DNA of 64,000 bases from Blastobasis lacticolella (Eukaryota; Arthropoda; Insecta; Lepidoptera; Blastobasidae), in NCBI GenBank assembly GCA_905147135.1, contig LR990053.1, positions 15,512,501 through 15,576,500 on the forward strand. Reading direction: 5' to 3'. Position 1 is the first letter of the stretch, and every line of letters begins with the position of its first letter. Below are positions 13,913-26,469 of this stretch, one piece after another. Under the pieces are notes generated by a model. That model saw only the letters and a program-made list of their open reading frames with translations, did not search any database and was not told the origin of the DNA. The position numbers were made by a program, and so were the translations under genes.

Positions 13913-13964
13913 TATAATAAGAGCTATTTAGTAAAAAGTACACTTTCTATTGAAATAAAAAGTA

Positions 13965-14152
13965 CAGTCGAGTTCATTAATATGTGAGCATTGCCAAGGC
14001 TTCAAATATAAATGTACATGGAAGGGTACTTATATATCTAAGCAGATTCATCAATCAAACATATGTACATCTGTTCAGATATATAAGTACCCTTCCATGT
14101 ACATTTATATTTGAAGCCTTGGTAATGCTCACATATTAATGAACTCGACTGT
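13965..14152. mobile_element. Palindromic Tc1/mariner-type MITE
   Basis: Arms of about 80 bases are complementary with almost no mismatch: CAGTCGAGTTCATTAATATG at the left, its complement at the right. Flanked by TA on both sides, the target duplication of Tc1/mariner. Only about 30 bases of unpaired centre. Confidence 0.85.
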
Positions 14153-14444
14153 ACCTAATTAAATAATTAACAAAAAGTTAACCGCTTTATTAGGTGTGTC
14201 CAGTAAAATAGCGAAGGTGTCATACAGATTGTAAAAAACCTGCTTGAAAATAATAAATAAAGGACACTATATTTTTATATGGATACAATTTGTTTGACAT
14301 CCTAAATAATAGAAATCTCCTAAATTCTTCTTGAAATTTTTTGGCAGTCTTAATTATAGCTAGCTCACATTGGCTACGGTTCGAAATGAGCTTAGAAGTC
14401 ATCAACAATTGTTCTTAATAATCATAATAATAAAAAAAAACTTG

Positions 14445-14565
14445 GCGTTATTATCCCGGTTGCGGTAGACCCACTGACTAATTAAAAATATTTGGGTAGG
14501 CATAACACACAAAAGAGTCAGTACATGTCGGCACTGGGATTCGAACCCCGGACCTGAGGTGTAAC
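14445..14565 (-). mobile_element. Internally deleted tRNA-headed SINE
   Basis: Keeps the 3' end (CTTGGCGTTATTATCCCGGT) and the head (GGGATTCGAACCCC) of the family, but the roughly 200-base middle is missing. Confidence 0.6.
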
Positions 14566-14569
14566 GCGA

Positions 14570-15620
14570 ACAAAAAACTTTGAGGAAACGTTGAGTTTAG
14601 GTAGGTATTAGCAAAAAGATTGGAAATTTCAATGTTTTTTTAGCGAACGGGACACGCACATACCGTGGCACAAACTTATCTGACACCCTTCCTTTTCCTC
14701 CTTCTCCTTCCTAATTTTTTTCATATTTTCCTTTTAATTGCTTTTACAATACATCAGGCGTTTGGTAAAAAATTGAAAAGTTTTAATTTAAATTCTTGTA
14801 ATGAATATTGAAAAGGCGGGCGTCTACATAATTTTATAACAAAGACTTTAATCGGAAATCTATTGTTTCATGATTAAAATTTAAAAGGCTTTCAAATAAA
14901 TGTGTTTTTTAGGTGTCTTTTATGTTTTTTTTGACCCTGGGCAAGTATCCAGCTAACCTATAAATGTTCCTTCAATGTAGGTATTTAAAGTAATTTATCA
15001 CTAAGTTCTAGCGATTTAAAAATACCTACACCAATTTTCAGTCTTTCGAGATTCTGTAGTTTTTAAGGTAAGTATTCTTATCAAAATAAAACAAAAAAGT
15101 TAAAAATATAAACTGAATGTAAAAAAATTTAAAAAGCCCACGACGGATAAAATTTAAGTATTTGTATTTTTGAAACCCCCGACGGAAGATCGCTCGAAAA
15201 ATCCGTCGAGCGCTGTCATACGCAGTCCTATGTTAAAATGTTAATTAAATAAAATTTTGGATCTTCGTAAGTTTGACATTAGTTAGAACTACATATTAAC
15301 CCAAACGCATAGGTACGTGGGCCGGTCCGAAGTTTTTAGCGAAGTTTTTGGCTTCTTATACACCCTATTGTTTTTATTTTTGTATTGTTTAAGACAAATT
15401 TTATTATAAACTCTGACCACATCCGGCGACATTTTGCTACATTTTAAATATTAAGTTAATTAAACAAGCTATTGGCTAAAAACTTTCAGAGCGGCGCAGT
15501 TCACCGCCGCCGTTCTTTCCATCCATCGTTATGAAAAAAAAATCTTAATTAGGTTTGCGAGATCTATAGTTTTATTTGTATCCATAGAAATAACTCAGCT
15601 TAATTATCTTATTTTATGAA
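14570..15620. other. No gene seen
   Basis: AT-rich, low-complexity sequence with no open frame, splice-bounded segment or repeat that I recognise. Confidence 0.55.
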
Positions 15621-15627
15621 GTTTTGA

Positions 15628-15980
15628 GCGTCGGTGGCATAGTGGTAAAGGTATCCGACTCGCAATCGAGACGTACCGAGTTCGAATCCCACTGCCGCTA
15701 TGTACCAATGACTCTTTTCGGATTTAAAACATTAGTTGAACACTAACCGATGTTCTTACGGTGAGGGAAACCATCGCGTAGAAACCTGCATATTCAGGCG
15801 ACTGAATGTGTAACCATGATCCAATCTGGTCAGATTCCCCTGACAGCAGGGTCACGGAGGTCAGATGGCAGTCGCTTTATTGTAATTACCTGATCTGCCA
15901 AATCCTAGACCATGGTCAAGGCCGACCCCGGGCCCACGTGCGCGAGAGCACAACCGGGACATTAACGCCAAGATGATTAA
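15628..15980 (+). mobile_element. tRNA-headed SINE, full length
   Basis: Full-length copy: head with GGCATAGTGGTAAAGG and GAGTTCGAATCCC, body with TGCATATTCAGGCGACTGAA, end CGGGACATTAACGCCAAGAT. I see no clear target duplication. Confidence 0.8.
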
Positions 15981-16937
15981 CTACCTACAAGGGACCAAGT
16001 TTGAGTTCAAATGTGGAAAAAGGAGCCCATTTACCTTAACCTTAACCTAAACGCCAAGATGTCAGTTTTGTTATCTTATTTAATGAAGTTCGGTAAAATT
16101 TCGGTAAAAAATAACAACTGACAATGCCCACGTCAATAGTTATTTGTACAATATTTCTTGAAACTGTAATTCATAATTACAACGGACTTCGACCACCGAG
16201 AAATAGAAAAGTAGCAAGTAGGTAGCACTCATGTGATTTTCAACACTTTAAACTCCGTGTTATGGGTACCTATACATCTTCAAAGTGTTCATTCTGTTAT
16301 TAAAAAAAGTAAAGCTTAATAAAAAAAGCCTTGATGATTTTTTTTTCGTAAATCGAAGCGTGTTACTTTTCCTTCACGCGCTATTTAATGAACTATTCAT
16401 GCATTTCTCACACATCACCTTGGGTAAGTGTACTTTAGGCTATACGAGTACATAGTTAGGACAATGCGTATTACACCAGGATGACGATCCACTGGCGCTT
16501 ACCTGCTGCCGCGTTCTGTCTGCCTGGTACCTCTATCGGGAAATGTGGCATTTAGACGGGGCAACTTTGAACACGTTTTGCTGCTATATTTCTTAATTGT
16601 ACTTACTAGCCTAAAATCTGCAAAACGTACAAAGCTAGCCGTTTGGCACACATATACTTGGTACATTAGGTACATAAAACAATTTCCCTAAGGTAATGAC
16701 GTCATATTTTTTTGTATAATTTTTTTTCTGAATCTTATCAGGTGAAAGGGATTACTGGGCAGGTTCTGAAAAGATCTTTATATTTAAACAATTTCAAAAC
16801 ATTCCACTTATTGATTCTCCAGATATAAAATCGATGTCGTGACACTTGGCGTTACACATCGTATGAAACTGGAGAACGTGGGAGTTAGAGGTAGACTCCC
16901 TTAACCGTTTTACTGCGACTTTCAGTTACATAAAGCT

Positions 16938-17062
16938 TTTTACGGGGTCGGCAACGCGTGGGTGATGCCCCTGGTATTGCAAACGTCCATAGGCTGCGGT
17001 GACTGCTTTCCATCAGGCAGGCCGTAAGTTTGTTTGCCACCTTAGTGGTATAGAAAATAAAT
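16938..17062 (+). mobile_element. LINE 3' tip, same family as 9115
   Basis: TTTTTACGGGGTCGGCAACG to GCCACCTTAGTGGTATAGAA; shorter copy of the same 3' end. Confidence 0.75.
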
Positions 17063-17064
17063 AG

Positions 17065-19650
17065 TAGTTTATGCAACTGTCATATAAAAGGGGATATTAA
17101 AACATGAGTATCATATCATGTTTATCATACGAGGCGTAGCCGAGTATGATAATAGTTTGACACGACTGTTTTAATACCTATTTTATGCAGGTGCATACAC
17201 TACTTTATCTACACTCACATTTTAATGTTAAAATATCGTACCTATTATTTTCTCAACTTCGCTGGAAGTAAGCTGCGAGCCAGGTCTGTCATATCTTTTA
17301 TGACTTGATATACTTTTAATCCAATTACTGTAAATCTAATAAACGTTTTCGGGGAATCATAAAACGTAGAAAAGGTCGAGGAGGATAATACTATGCGATT
17401 TGTCATTTCGCCTATTCAGACTTTAAGTAATTATCATTGGTCATAATGCGTATTAGTGAACTAGCCGTTCTCAGCGGCTATCACCCGCGCGCACTCCTTA
17501 TCGCTGTAAACAATCAACTTTACCGCGGGAACCTATTATTTTCCTGGGATAAAAATTAGTTTACTTCGTAGTTACTCAGTGATAATGTAGAATTCTATTA
17601 GTGAAAGAATTTTTAAAATGGGTCCAGTCGTTTTTGAGTTTATTCATTACCAACAAAATACATATATTTTTATTAGGTAGAGGTGTGTCTACAGCGTCGT
17701 TGTGAATGAGGCAAATTGTACCTAGTTTAGAAGTACTACGCGCGACTGTTATCAGCGTCGCCGTTTTATCGCAATGATAACATGGACACTACCTGTTACT
17801 TGTTCTGTAAGCCTGGTACGTTTCGAGAGATATGTGGCATTTTGTCGGTCAACCAACCTGCACTCGGTCAATTCGGTAGCGGTAGTCACATAAATAAATC
17901 GTGCTTTTGAGGTCAATAATCGATAAGGATAGATATCCTTATCGATTATTTCTTGTTACATCACTAGATATTAATTGGGGGTATTGTTTTTCATATAAAG
18001 CCACGATACCACCTATACCACTAGGGGTACAGGTCCAGAAGGCTGTTGTCGCGGCGCGGGTTGCGTTGTGACAAAAACAACATCTGTGATGATAAAAAGA
18101 ACATGCTTATATTTTTATTTTGCGTTACTTTTCTCAAGTGTTTAGTACATTTTTTATAATGTGTAGGTATTTTCAATATTTTAACCACCTGCAAGAGGAA
18201 AACACGATAGCATGAAATATTTTGGTTAAATAAAATTTATAACCCATAGGTTATCATTAAATGCAAACAACGCGAACGGAGTCCCGCGGGGCAGCTAGTG
18301 CCTTATACAATATTGTAATAAGTAGTAGATACCTTCCCTTCGTATTTCAAAAGCCGTGGAGCACTTTGTAAGATATACAAAATATTTTTATAGATATTTT
18401 TTCAATAAACGACATTGAAAATATAAATCACTTTATGGATCCCAAAATTGAGAGGCTCAGCGTGTCTCTTCACATCAATGGTTTGATTAAGCACCTGCTT
18501 TCTGGTGAGCGTCAGCAGATTGGGTTCATTCATCAATTTCGAATTTCCATAATGTCGTCACGTCTCAGCCTCGCGATTTTGTTATTCATTCGTTTTTTAA
18601 GTAGATATTTTATATCGTCATTCATTATTACAATAAAATTAAAATAATGATTATTACAGCTATTCATCAGAAAGTTACATCAGATGTTGAATGCCATTAT
18701 TAATTAATAAAAAGATAAAATAAAAATTTGCCATAAAGTTACCTTGGAAACGTAATTTCTTCCAGCAGGCTACAGAAGATGTTGATGTATTTTTAAAAAG
18801 AAAAATACAAATCTTACATAATTTCAAACAAACAAACATCAAACAGAATTTATTTTTGCTTTAGTGAAAAATTCATTTCGGGAACGCTTCCGAATAAAAT
18901 TCCCTTTTATTCATTACGCAACACTTTTATTTTTTAATTTCTAGTCGGGCGCGGTTAATTAGCTTACTTACTATCGAATTGTTTATCGAACTGTCTGTGG
19001 AAGAAGAGTGAGTGAACTGCGCTGTATGGAATTATTTTACCAATAAACAGTTTTTTTTTTAATTGGTGTAATTTGTGTTTGTGAATGTTTTCTCTTGTTT
19101 GAAGTAAATAAATAGATAAATGTGAAAGTAATTAAGTGTTTTTCACGCCGCTTGATATCTTCGACGCGGCAACAGAAATGACGTAAAGAACAGAATTTAA
19201 CTGTAACGTCAAAAAGTAACTAAATCCACGAGGCTTCGCACACTAGAACGCAGCACCGTCCGGTTGTGCGTGACGTGCGTTAGTGCGTCACACAAAGTTC
19301 TTTGAGCTGTTATCGGTTTCTATGGAAATCATGCATAGACGAACACACAGAAAACGCATCCACGCGCGTTCGTGCTGATCCGTCAGTTTTAATTTTTTTT
19401 CTACTACACATTTGACACGAGTGCTCTGTAGTCAGTATTGCCATGGAAGTCTACTGTAATATGTACTGAATTAATTGCTGAATCAGAACAGGGCCGGGCG
19501 CAACCGGTCTCATGGGCGCACATTCTTAAAGTTTCCATTCAGTCGTTATCAAGTGCTTGCCGGGAAAGGTTGACGGGTAGAAATGGACGACGACAAATTA
19601 ATGTGCATCGCCTTACTGCTTGGCGCGATAAAATAATTTAAAAAAAAGGA
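17065..19650. other. No gene supported
   Basis: Contains one core-block copy (17788-17865), the 17915 hairpin and a somewhat GC-richer stretch at 19200-19640 with short open frames (for example MDDDKLMCIALLLGAIK from 19583) that I could not assign. Confidence 0.5.
17915..17950. repeat. Perfect 16-bp hairpin, 4-base loop
   Basis: AATAATCGATAAGGAT, loop AGAT, then exact complement. Could be the remnant of a palindromic MITE or a cruciform-forming site. Confidence 0.85.
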
Positions 19651-19654
19651 AAGA

Positions 19655-19805
19655 AGGTAGAAATGATAGCACTCGTCAGGATCTACATTTCGTATGAGAG
19701 CCGTCAAACTTAAAACTGTCATCCAAATGTAGATCTCGATGAGTACTATTATTTCTCTTTAGAAACTAGCGTTCTAGAACGAATGGTGTCCGAGTAGCAG
19801 GATAG
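19655..19805. repeat. Solo inverted pair of the 104-bp repeat
   Basis: One forward and one reverse unit meet near 19712 (CTACATTTCG..ACTGTCATCCAAATGTAG), ends ATGATAGCACTCGTC and GAGTACTATTATTTCTC. Decayed pieces of the same family are at 4850-5015. Confidence 0.7.
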
Positions 19806-20568
19806 TAACCTTGGGCTGGACCCTGATCAATCCCCAGGGTAAACAGAGCCAATACCGGGTCAAATTCATGTATTCACGAAGACTGACGGCAGTAGACTGA
19901 TACTGCCTACCTGCATTTTTTTCTCCTCCTCATCCAACATTCCAACTTCACATAAACATATATATTTACCTTTTGCTATGTAAGGCCTTAAGATCACGGT
20001 TGTGATAATCCTTGATTTTCATATATACCAACATGGAAATTTTGCACTGCCAAAATAATGGACTCAGGGTCAACAGTAGAGTTACTAATACCTTTCCCTG
20101 GTATACCAATCTCTTTGATCTCTTTGATAACAGATCCGCCCGGATCGGTCCGGATTGCTACCGGGATTATAGGGAGATAATATGCAAGTCTCGCCTCTTT
20201 CTGACCGGTTTGAACGTTTTGATCTGGTGCGCTCTCCAGGAGACTCCGGGAGCCTTCTGACCGGTCGATCGGTCTATAAGTGTGTACTAGTACATTTTCT
20301 ATGAAAATATGACCTTTATACCCTGCCGGGCCGGGTAATAAAAAGTTTCATATATTTCCAAATTTCGCCACGAATAAAGCGCCAAATCTTGTAACACTGG
20401 AGTTATCTATGGATTTACATTTCTAGAGTTGTCTATGGAAACGGACGGTGATGCGGATGGCTGCGGAACGCGCGTGGCTGCGTTTTCCGCAGCACCGTAT
20501 GCTGTGCTGCATTCCAATGTGCCGAGCGCGTAAGTAAGAATCTGTAGAATCTGACTAGCGGTGTGAGC

Positions 20569-20634
20569 AAAGAGATTGGAAAGTTCATGCATCAAGAAGG
20601 TTTGTTTCTCATACCCATACTTTCCAATCTCTTT
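20569..20634. repeat. Perfect 16-bp inverted repeat, 34-base loop
   Basis: AAAGAGATTGGAAAGT at 20569-20584 and its exact complement at 20619-20634; flanking GTGTGAG occurs on both outer sides in direct orientation. Confidence 0.8.
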
Positions 20635-21543
20635 GGGTGTGAGAAACCAACACATTATATGCGCGAAGTTGTCCGACAAAATGCCACGTTTCTCGTAAAA
20701 GTTACCAGGCTGACAGAATGTAATAGCAGGTCTGTTATCAAACAAATTCTCAATGACAACTTTATATAAAAATCAGATGGGGGTTGTATCGGTAAGCACC
20801 CAACTGCAGTTGATGATTGTCTAAGAAAGCCTAAGAAATAGTATCGCCAAAGAAGCCTTCATTTCATCATTATAGATACTAGCTGTTACTCGTGACCTCG
20901 TCCGCGTGGGCAACTGAACATAAACAACATACCGATTCCTTCAAAACTACTTCAAAATTAACGTTGTTATGATCTGGGATACTGAATCTAAATGTGAAAC
21001 AGGTGAACTGATATTAAGTTTACAGTTCATAACCTCTGTAACAAATATCAAACAAAACAAAATGACAATACTAAAGTGTTATCTGTAAATAACTAAACGG
21101 CTTGAATAACATTCGATAAGAATTTGGCAGTTTAAGGATAAACCTACTAATACCTTCTGTTAGCCTGGTATTTTTCGCGAAAAACGTGGTATTTAGTTGA
21201 GCAATTTAACCACAGCGGATTTGGCTTATTCGCGCATGTGTTCGCGGCTTGGTTTCTCGCCTTTGCGTCGTTGTGCGCATTGTGAGTCAGTTGGAGTAGA
21301 GTGGGCCATGGACTTACTACCCAAAGGGACTGCGCACTGCTTTGACTAAAACCGGGCAGAGCGAGAGTCACCATCGATAGTCCTGTGTCCCATTCTAGTG
21401 TTGCCACCATTGTTGATGCAAATTCCGAATTATTTTTATTATTTGGCACGGACACCGACCTCAGGGCCAGGCAGAGCTGGACCGGGTGCATTCTGAAGGT
21501 CATGTTTTCACCAGGGTCCAGCCCAAGCTTACCCTGCTACTCG

Positions 21544-22432
21544 GAAACTATTGGCCCTATAACACTAGTTCCTAGAGTGAAATGATAGCACTCCTCGAGA
21601 TCATCATTTCGTATGACAGCTGTCAAAGTTAAATCTTTTATAATTCGGTACCCATTGGTTCTAATACACTAGTTTCTAGAGAGAAATGATAGTACTTGGT
21701 GAGATCTACATTTCGAATGACAGCTGTCAAACTTTGAACTGAAATAACCCTTAAACTATTGGTGATATAACACTCGTTCCTAAAGAAAAATGATAGTGTT
21801 CGTCGAGATCTACATTTCGCATGACAGCTGTCATACTTAGAACTGTTGTAACTCGGAAACGATTGGTCTTAGAACACTAGTTCCTAGAGCTATACGATAG
21901 TACTCATCGAGATCTACATTTCGGATGACAGTTCTAAGTTTGACAGCTGTCATACGAAATGTAGATCTCGACAAGTACTATCATTTCTCTACAGAAACTA
22001 GTGTTGTAGGACCAATGGGTTCCGAGTTACAAAAGATTTAACATTGACAGCTGTCATACGAAATGTAGATCTCGACGAGTACTATCATATCTCTTTAGAA
22101 ACTAGTGTTTTAGAACCAATGGGTTCCTAGTTATAACACATTTAAGTTTGACAGCTGTCACCCGAAATGCAGATATCGACAAGTACTATCATTTCTCTAC
22201 AGAAACTAGTGTTGTAGGACCAATGGGTTCCGAGTTACAAAAGATTTAACATTGACAGCTGTCATACGAAATGTAGATCTCGACGAGTACTATCATATCT
22301 CTTTAGAAACTAGTGTTCTAGAACCAATGGGTTCCTAGTTATAACACATTTAAGTTTGACAGCTGTCACCCGAAATGCAGATATCGACAAGTACTATCAC
22401 TTCTCTTTAGAAACTAGTGTTGTAGGATAAAT
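21544..22432. repeat. 104-bp repeat arrays, opposing (copy 1)
   Basis: Four forward units with ATTGG marks at 21550, 21654, 21758, 21862, then about five reverse units with marks at 22016, 22120, 22224, 22328 and 22432: spacing is exactly 104. Each unit carries TAGAACACTAGTTCCTA, GAGATCTACATTTCG and TGACAGCTGTCA. The orientation flips near 21940. Confidence 0.9.
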
Positions 22433-22979
22433 CGTTACCGAACTCTTTTATCGGTTTTGTGGAACAAAAAGTCGTAGGTTAATAATTATGTCGACTCGAC
22501 GTTTGTCGGAGAAACGTTCAGTAGATCAAAAGGTATTTTCACAACTACTTTTCGGATTGTACGGATTACCTCATAATAATACCAAATTCACGGTAAATAT
22601 ATTTCTCCAATAATGGTAACACCAAACATGACACTTGTCAATTTAGAATGACGGTGATTATGCCAATAACATTGTGTTTACACTGTTAGAAAGGGACAAA
22701 GGACTATCGATGGTGACTCTCGCTCTGCCCGGTTTTATGGACTTACCACCCAAAAGGAACTGCGCACTGCTTTGACTAAAACCGGTCAGAGCGAGAGTCA
22801 CCATGGATAGTCCTGTGTCCCTTTCTAGTGTTGCCACCATTGTTGATGCAAATTCCGAATTACTTTTATTACTTAGCGCGGACACTGACCTACCGATCCG
22901 GGCCAGGCCGAGCCGGACCGGGTGCAATCTGAAGGTCATATTTTCACCAGGGTCCAGCCCAAGGTTACACTTCTACTCG

Positions 22980-23597
22980 GAAACTATTGGTCCTAGAACA
23001 CTAGTTCCTAAAGAGAAGTGATAGTGCTCGTCGAGATCTACATTTTGGATGACAGCTGTCAAACTTTGAACTGAAATAACTCCTAAACTATTGGTGCTAG
23101 AACACTAGTTCCTAGAGTAATATGATAGTACTCATCGAGATCTACATTTCGGATGACAATTTTTTAGGACCAATGGGTTTTGAGTTATAAAAGATTTAAC
23201 TTTGAAAGGCTGTCTAACGAAATGTAGATCTCGACGAGTACCTACTATCATATCTTTTTAGAAACTTGTGTTCTAGAATCAATGGGTTCCAAGTTATAAC
23301 ACATTTAAGTTTGACAGCTTTAACCCGAAATCTTGATATCGACGAGTACTATCACTTCTCTTTAGGAACTAGTGTTTTAGGACCAATGGGTTCCGAGTTA
23401 TTAAAAGATTTAACTTTGACAGCTGTCATACGAAATGTAGATCTCGACGAGTACTATCATATCTCTTTAGAAACTAGTGTTCTAGAATAAATGGGTTCCA
23501 AGTTATAACACATTTAAGTTTGACAGCTTTCACCCAAAATGCAGATATCGACGAGTACTATCACTTCTCTTTAGGAACTAGTGTTGTAGAATAAATC
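22980..23597. repeat. 104-bp repeat arrays, opposing (copy 2)
   Basis: Two forward units (22986, 23090) and about five reverse units (23174, 23283, 23387, 23492, 23596). Spacing is 104 except one unit of 109 and one of 105. More decayed than copy 1. Confidence 0.85.
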
Positions 23598-24002
23598 GTT
23601 ACCAAACTCTTTTACCTGTTTTGTGGAACATAAAATCGTTGGTTAATAATTATGTCGACTCGACGTTTGACCGAGAAACGTTGAGTAGGTCAATAGGTAT
23701 TATGACAACTACTTTTCGGATTGTACGGATTACCCTTTAATAATACCAAATTCACGGTAAATATATTTCTCCAATAATGGCAACACTAAACATGACACTT
23801 GTCAATTTAGAATGACAGTGATTATGCCAATAACATTTTGTTTACACTGTTAGAAAGGGACAAAGGACTATCGATGGTGACTCTCGCTCTGCCCGGTTTT
23901 AGTCAAAGCAGTGCGCAGTCCCTTTTGGGTGGTAAGTCCATGCGCAGGGCACAGTGCTTGCTGTTCGAAATGGAACAAAATAATCTTGGGTCAAAATGGG
24001 TG

Positions 24003-24161
24003 TTAGTCCAACAGAATCGGTATTCCTTCTAACGAAAGCTTTCGCACCGCACATTCTGCGTTCAACACAGCAGGATCTACACTTCTTCGCTCTTGAATGG
24101 ATTCTAGTTCTTGGTCCAAGTCCTCGCGGCCGCCGTCGCTGCCGCCAGGTGGCGCCCCCAT
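24003..24161 (-). CDS. Small open frame, unrecognised
   Basis: 52 codons from ATG at 24161 to TAA. Begins MGAPPGGSDGGREDLDQE, has an acidic, polar, GC-rich composition unlike its surroundings (SIQERRSVDPAVLNAECAVR), and an in-frame stop just upstream. It lies immediately outside the right end of the foldback element. I do not recognise it. It may be a captured exon or processed pseudogene piece; it has no visible splice sites or promoter. Treat as a candidate only. Confidence 0.25.
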   Translation of the reverse strand: MGAPPGGSDGGREDLDQELESIQERRSVDPAVLNAECAVRKLSLEGIPILLD

Positions 24162-24429
24162 CGACGTCCAGGCCAAAGAGATGGACTAAGAGGCTCATGA
24201 CCGTCTCCGACATATACATGTTTCATATTTCTTATCTTTCATAGCCTGTCACATACACAGCATTTAAAAGTCCGTGATTGTACTTTAGCAACATTTTTTA
24301 CACCAATCAACTCGAGTCCGTTTTTGTTGAGGTGTGAGTTCACGAGATTTCTAACTTAGATGTATTTAAGATTTTTTGGATTTGACTCATATCTATCCCC
24401 AAAAAAATGTCATGGAAACTCCTCATAGT

Positions 24430-24639
24430 TTATTTAATTAGTTGCCTGACAGTTGCCACCTTTTCGTCAGTGATCGCAGTTGAGGGCCGATCTTCATGAA
24501 TTTGATCATGGAGAGGGACACGGCCACGATCAAATTCTGCGTACCAACGCCTTATGGTGCTTAAATGAGGTGCTTCCCACCCAAAAGCATTTTTGAAGAC
24601 GAGCAGTGTAGTCTTGTGGAGACAGTGAACTAAAATCAT
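24430..24639 (-). pseudogene. Mariner-type transposase fragment (HTH region)
   Basis: 70 codons: HLSTIRRWYAEFDRGRVPLH, HEDRPSTAITDEKVATVRQL. The S..RRW..EF..GR......DRPS.A pattern is the second helix-turn-helix of mariner transposases, which binds the terminal repeats. Usual length is about 345 residues, so the catalytic DD(34)D part is missing and the start is artificial. Confidence 0.75.
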
Positions 24640-24877
24640 AAAAATTATCGCCTTAAAATCTTATAGCGTTAATTGAATTTTTGCTACGGACGACGAACTT
24701 CAACTTGCGATTTCTCGCATTATTTTTTAAACCTATGAGTACTTATTATTGTGAGTTATCATACAACTTAAACATAATACACAAACAATATATGAGTTAT
24801 CTTTTATATAAAAAATAAAACATTCGAAATTCATACATTTTGAGCGGCCAGGGGTTATAAAAAGGCACACTAAAGTT

Positions 24878-25222
24878 CACATTAGCGTTTCATATAATTA
24901 ATGATTCATTGTTTGTGTTCTTGAATGAAAATGCCGTAATTTATGAAGGGAAGTTTTATATTAGAAAAACACGGGTTGCACATTTAGCATTTGCCAGAAC
25001 AAGACCACCATCTTGGATCATAGACAAGGACACCTCCATGAGCCGTCTTAACCATAGACTATGAATGTCCGACTCATGAACATTCATATTAATATGTCAG
25101 TGTCGCTGTAGTTGATATTGACATGACAATTCACAATGGCATCACTTAGTTCCAGTTTAGGCCACCGAATCAGATAAGTTTGTGGCGCTCTAATATGAAT
25201 CATAATATGAAACGCTTATGTG
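24878..25222. mobile_element. MITE with 18-bp inverted ends
   Basis: CACATTAGCGTTTCATAT (24878-24895) and its complement with one mismatch at 25205-25222. Weak similarity continues inward (ATGATTCAT). No coding sequence. Target duplication not clear. Confidence 0.6.
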
Positions 25223-25904
25223 GCCGTTTTAGACCCCCTGGAGCGTAGAAATTTCAGTGCGCTCTATGTATAATGAACAGAGTAAAATATTTAAAAGAAC
25301 AAAGACGATAGAGCTTAAAGTAGAAATTTTCTAGAGGAACCTCCTTAGCGTGTAGCGCGCTTCTGTAGATATTTTTTATCTATGGTAGCGCGTATCCAAT
25401 TGGAGACGATGCTACTGTAGCGAATGCGAAAATCGGTCTCAATTTGGAGAGCTTGTTACTGAATCGTCGCCACATTTCTCACAAAATCTACCAGGGTGGC
25501 AGAACTCAATCGCAGGTCGGTTCACAACAACTTTACGGTTGGGTTGGGGCAAGGAAGTATGAAGTTTACTCAATATTTCAATGGCCATGTATTAGAACTA
25601 TATTATTTTAATCTGATATAACATTTTACCTATGACGAGTGGCGCTGTTGCCTCATTGCTATACATATATCTACTTAGCTAATGTTTAGTGATTCTACGG
25701 GACTTTAAATATGAAACGCTGTCTAAGGATCGGCGATAGCTGCTATACGTATTTAGATCAATTATTGGAACAATTTTAAATACCACATTTCGTGGTAGAA
25801 GTAGGTACCAAAACCATGAACGTACTCCAAAAATCGATCTATACTTAGATTAGACCTGTTGTAGATGACCGTAATTGACACATTTTTCGGTAGAGCTAAT
25901 ACCA

Positions 25905-26280
25905 GAAACATACTAATTATCGGCGATAGTTTCTATCCTTAATAGTATTGAGACGGTCGTTAATACAACATTTCTAAAATACAGATGGACAGAAACCGGC
26001 AGTAGGAAAGCGCGCCAATCTGGAACTCTGAACTCACTCACTAGAAAGATATTTACTATCCGCGATAGCTTCTATCCGCAGATTGGGGCGGGCGTTAATG
26101 CCACATTACCAGATAGAGGTACCAGGAGGACAGAAAGCGGCAGCAGTGCAGTGCGCCAATCCGGAGCTCCGAACTCATTCCTACCAGAACTATCGCCGAT
26201 AGCCTTATCTGTAGATAGGTTATTTGGGACTAGCGTAAATGCCACATTTCCAGCTAGAGGCACCAGGTGGACATAAACTT
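25905..26280 (+). repeat. Tandem units of about 140 bp, plus orientation
   Basis: Three successive units share TATCSGCGATAG near their start and a TACCAGGNGGACAGAAAGCG block. Unit starts are near 25915, 26050 and 26186; the last is cut off by the ORF1 remnant. Confidence 0.7.
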
Positions 26281-26469
26281 CGGTCGGGGCGCCGCGTGTC
26301 TCGCAACCCGCGCCCCGCCCACCGCCGCCCGCCGCTCGCTCGTTTGCGCCCGCCGCTCGAACGCCGGCGCCCACCGCGCCCGCGGCTCCCGTCCGCGTAT
26401 CGACATCGCGCCAACGTCTTCGCGTGGAGGCTTCAACTCCACGAGAATCGGCGGCATTGAAGCCACCAT

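Larger units (their letters stand above)
21308..23942. mobile_element. Foldback-type element, two tandem copies
   Basis: The ends are inverted: CATGGACTTACTACCCAAAG at 21308 and the complement ending GTAAGTCCATG at 23942, with about 85 bases of inverted similarity including CCGGGCAGAGCGAGAGTCAC. The same end sequence recurs at about 22702-22813 as a central palindrome, marking the joint of two head-to-tail copies. Each copy contains a forward then a reverse array of 104-bp repeats. A non-repeated right arm (22430-22735 and 23597-23905) is shared by both copies. No coding capacity is evident. Confidence 0.75.

Noticed and set aside
19438..19641. Possible Harbinger-type nuclease start (MDDDKLMCIALLL)
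   Set aside because: Only 17 codons before a stop and no downstream catalytic region; too little to call.
21544..23597. CRISPR-like array
   Set aside because: Repeats are contiguous 104-bp units with no unique spacers, and the genome is eukaryotic.
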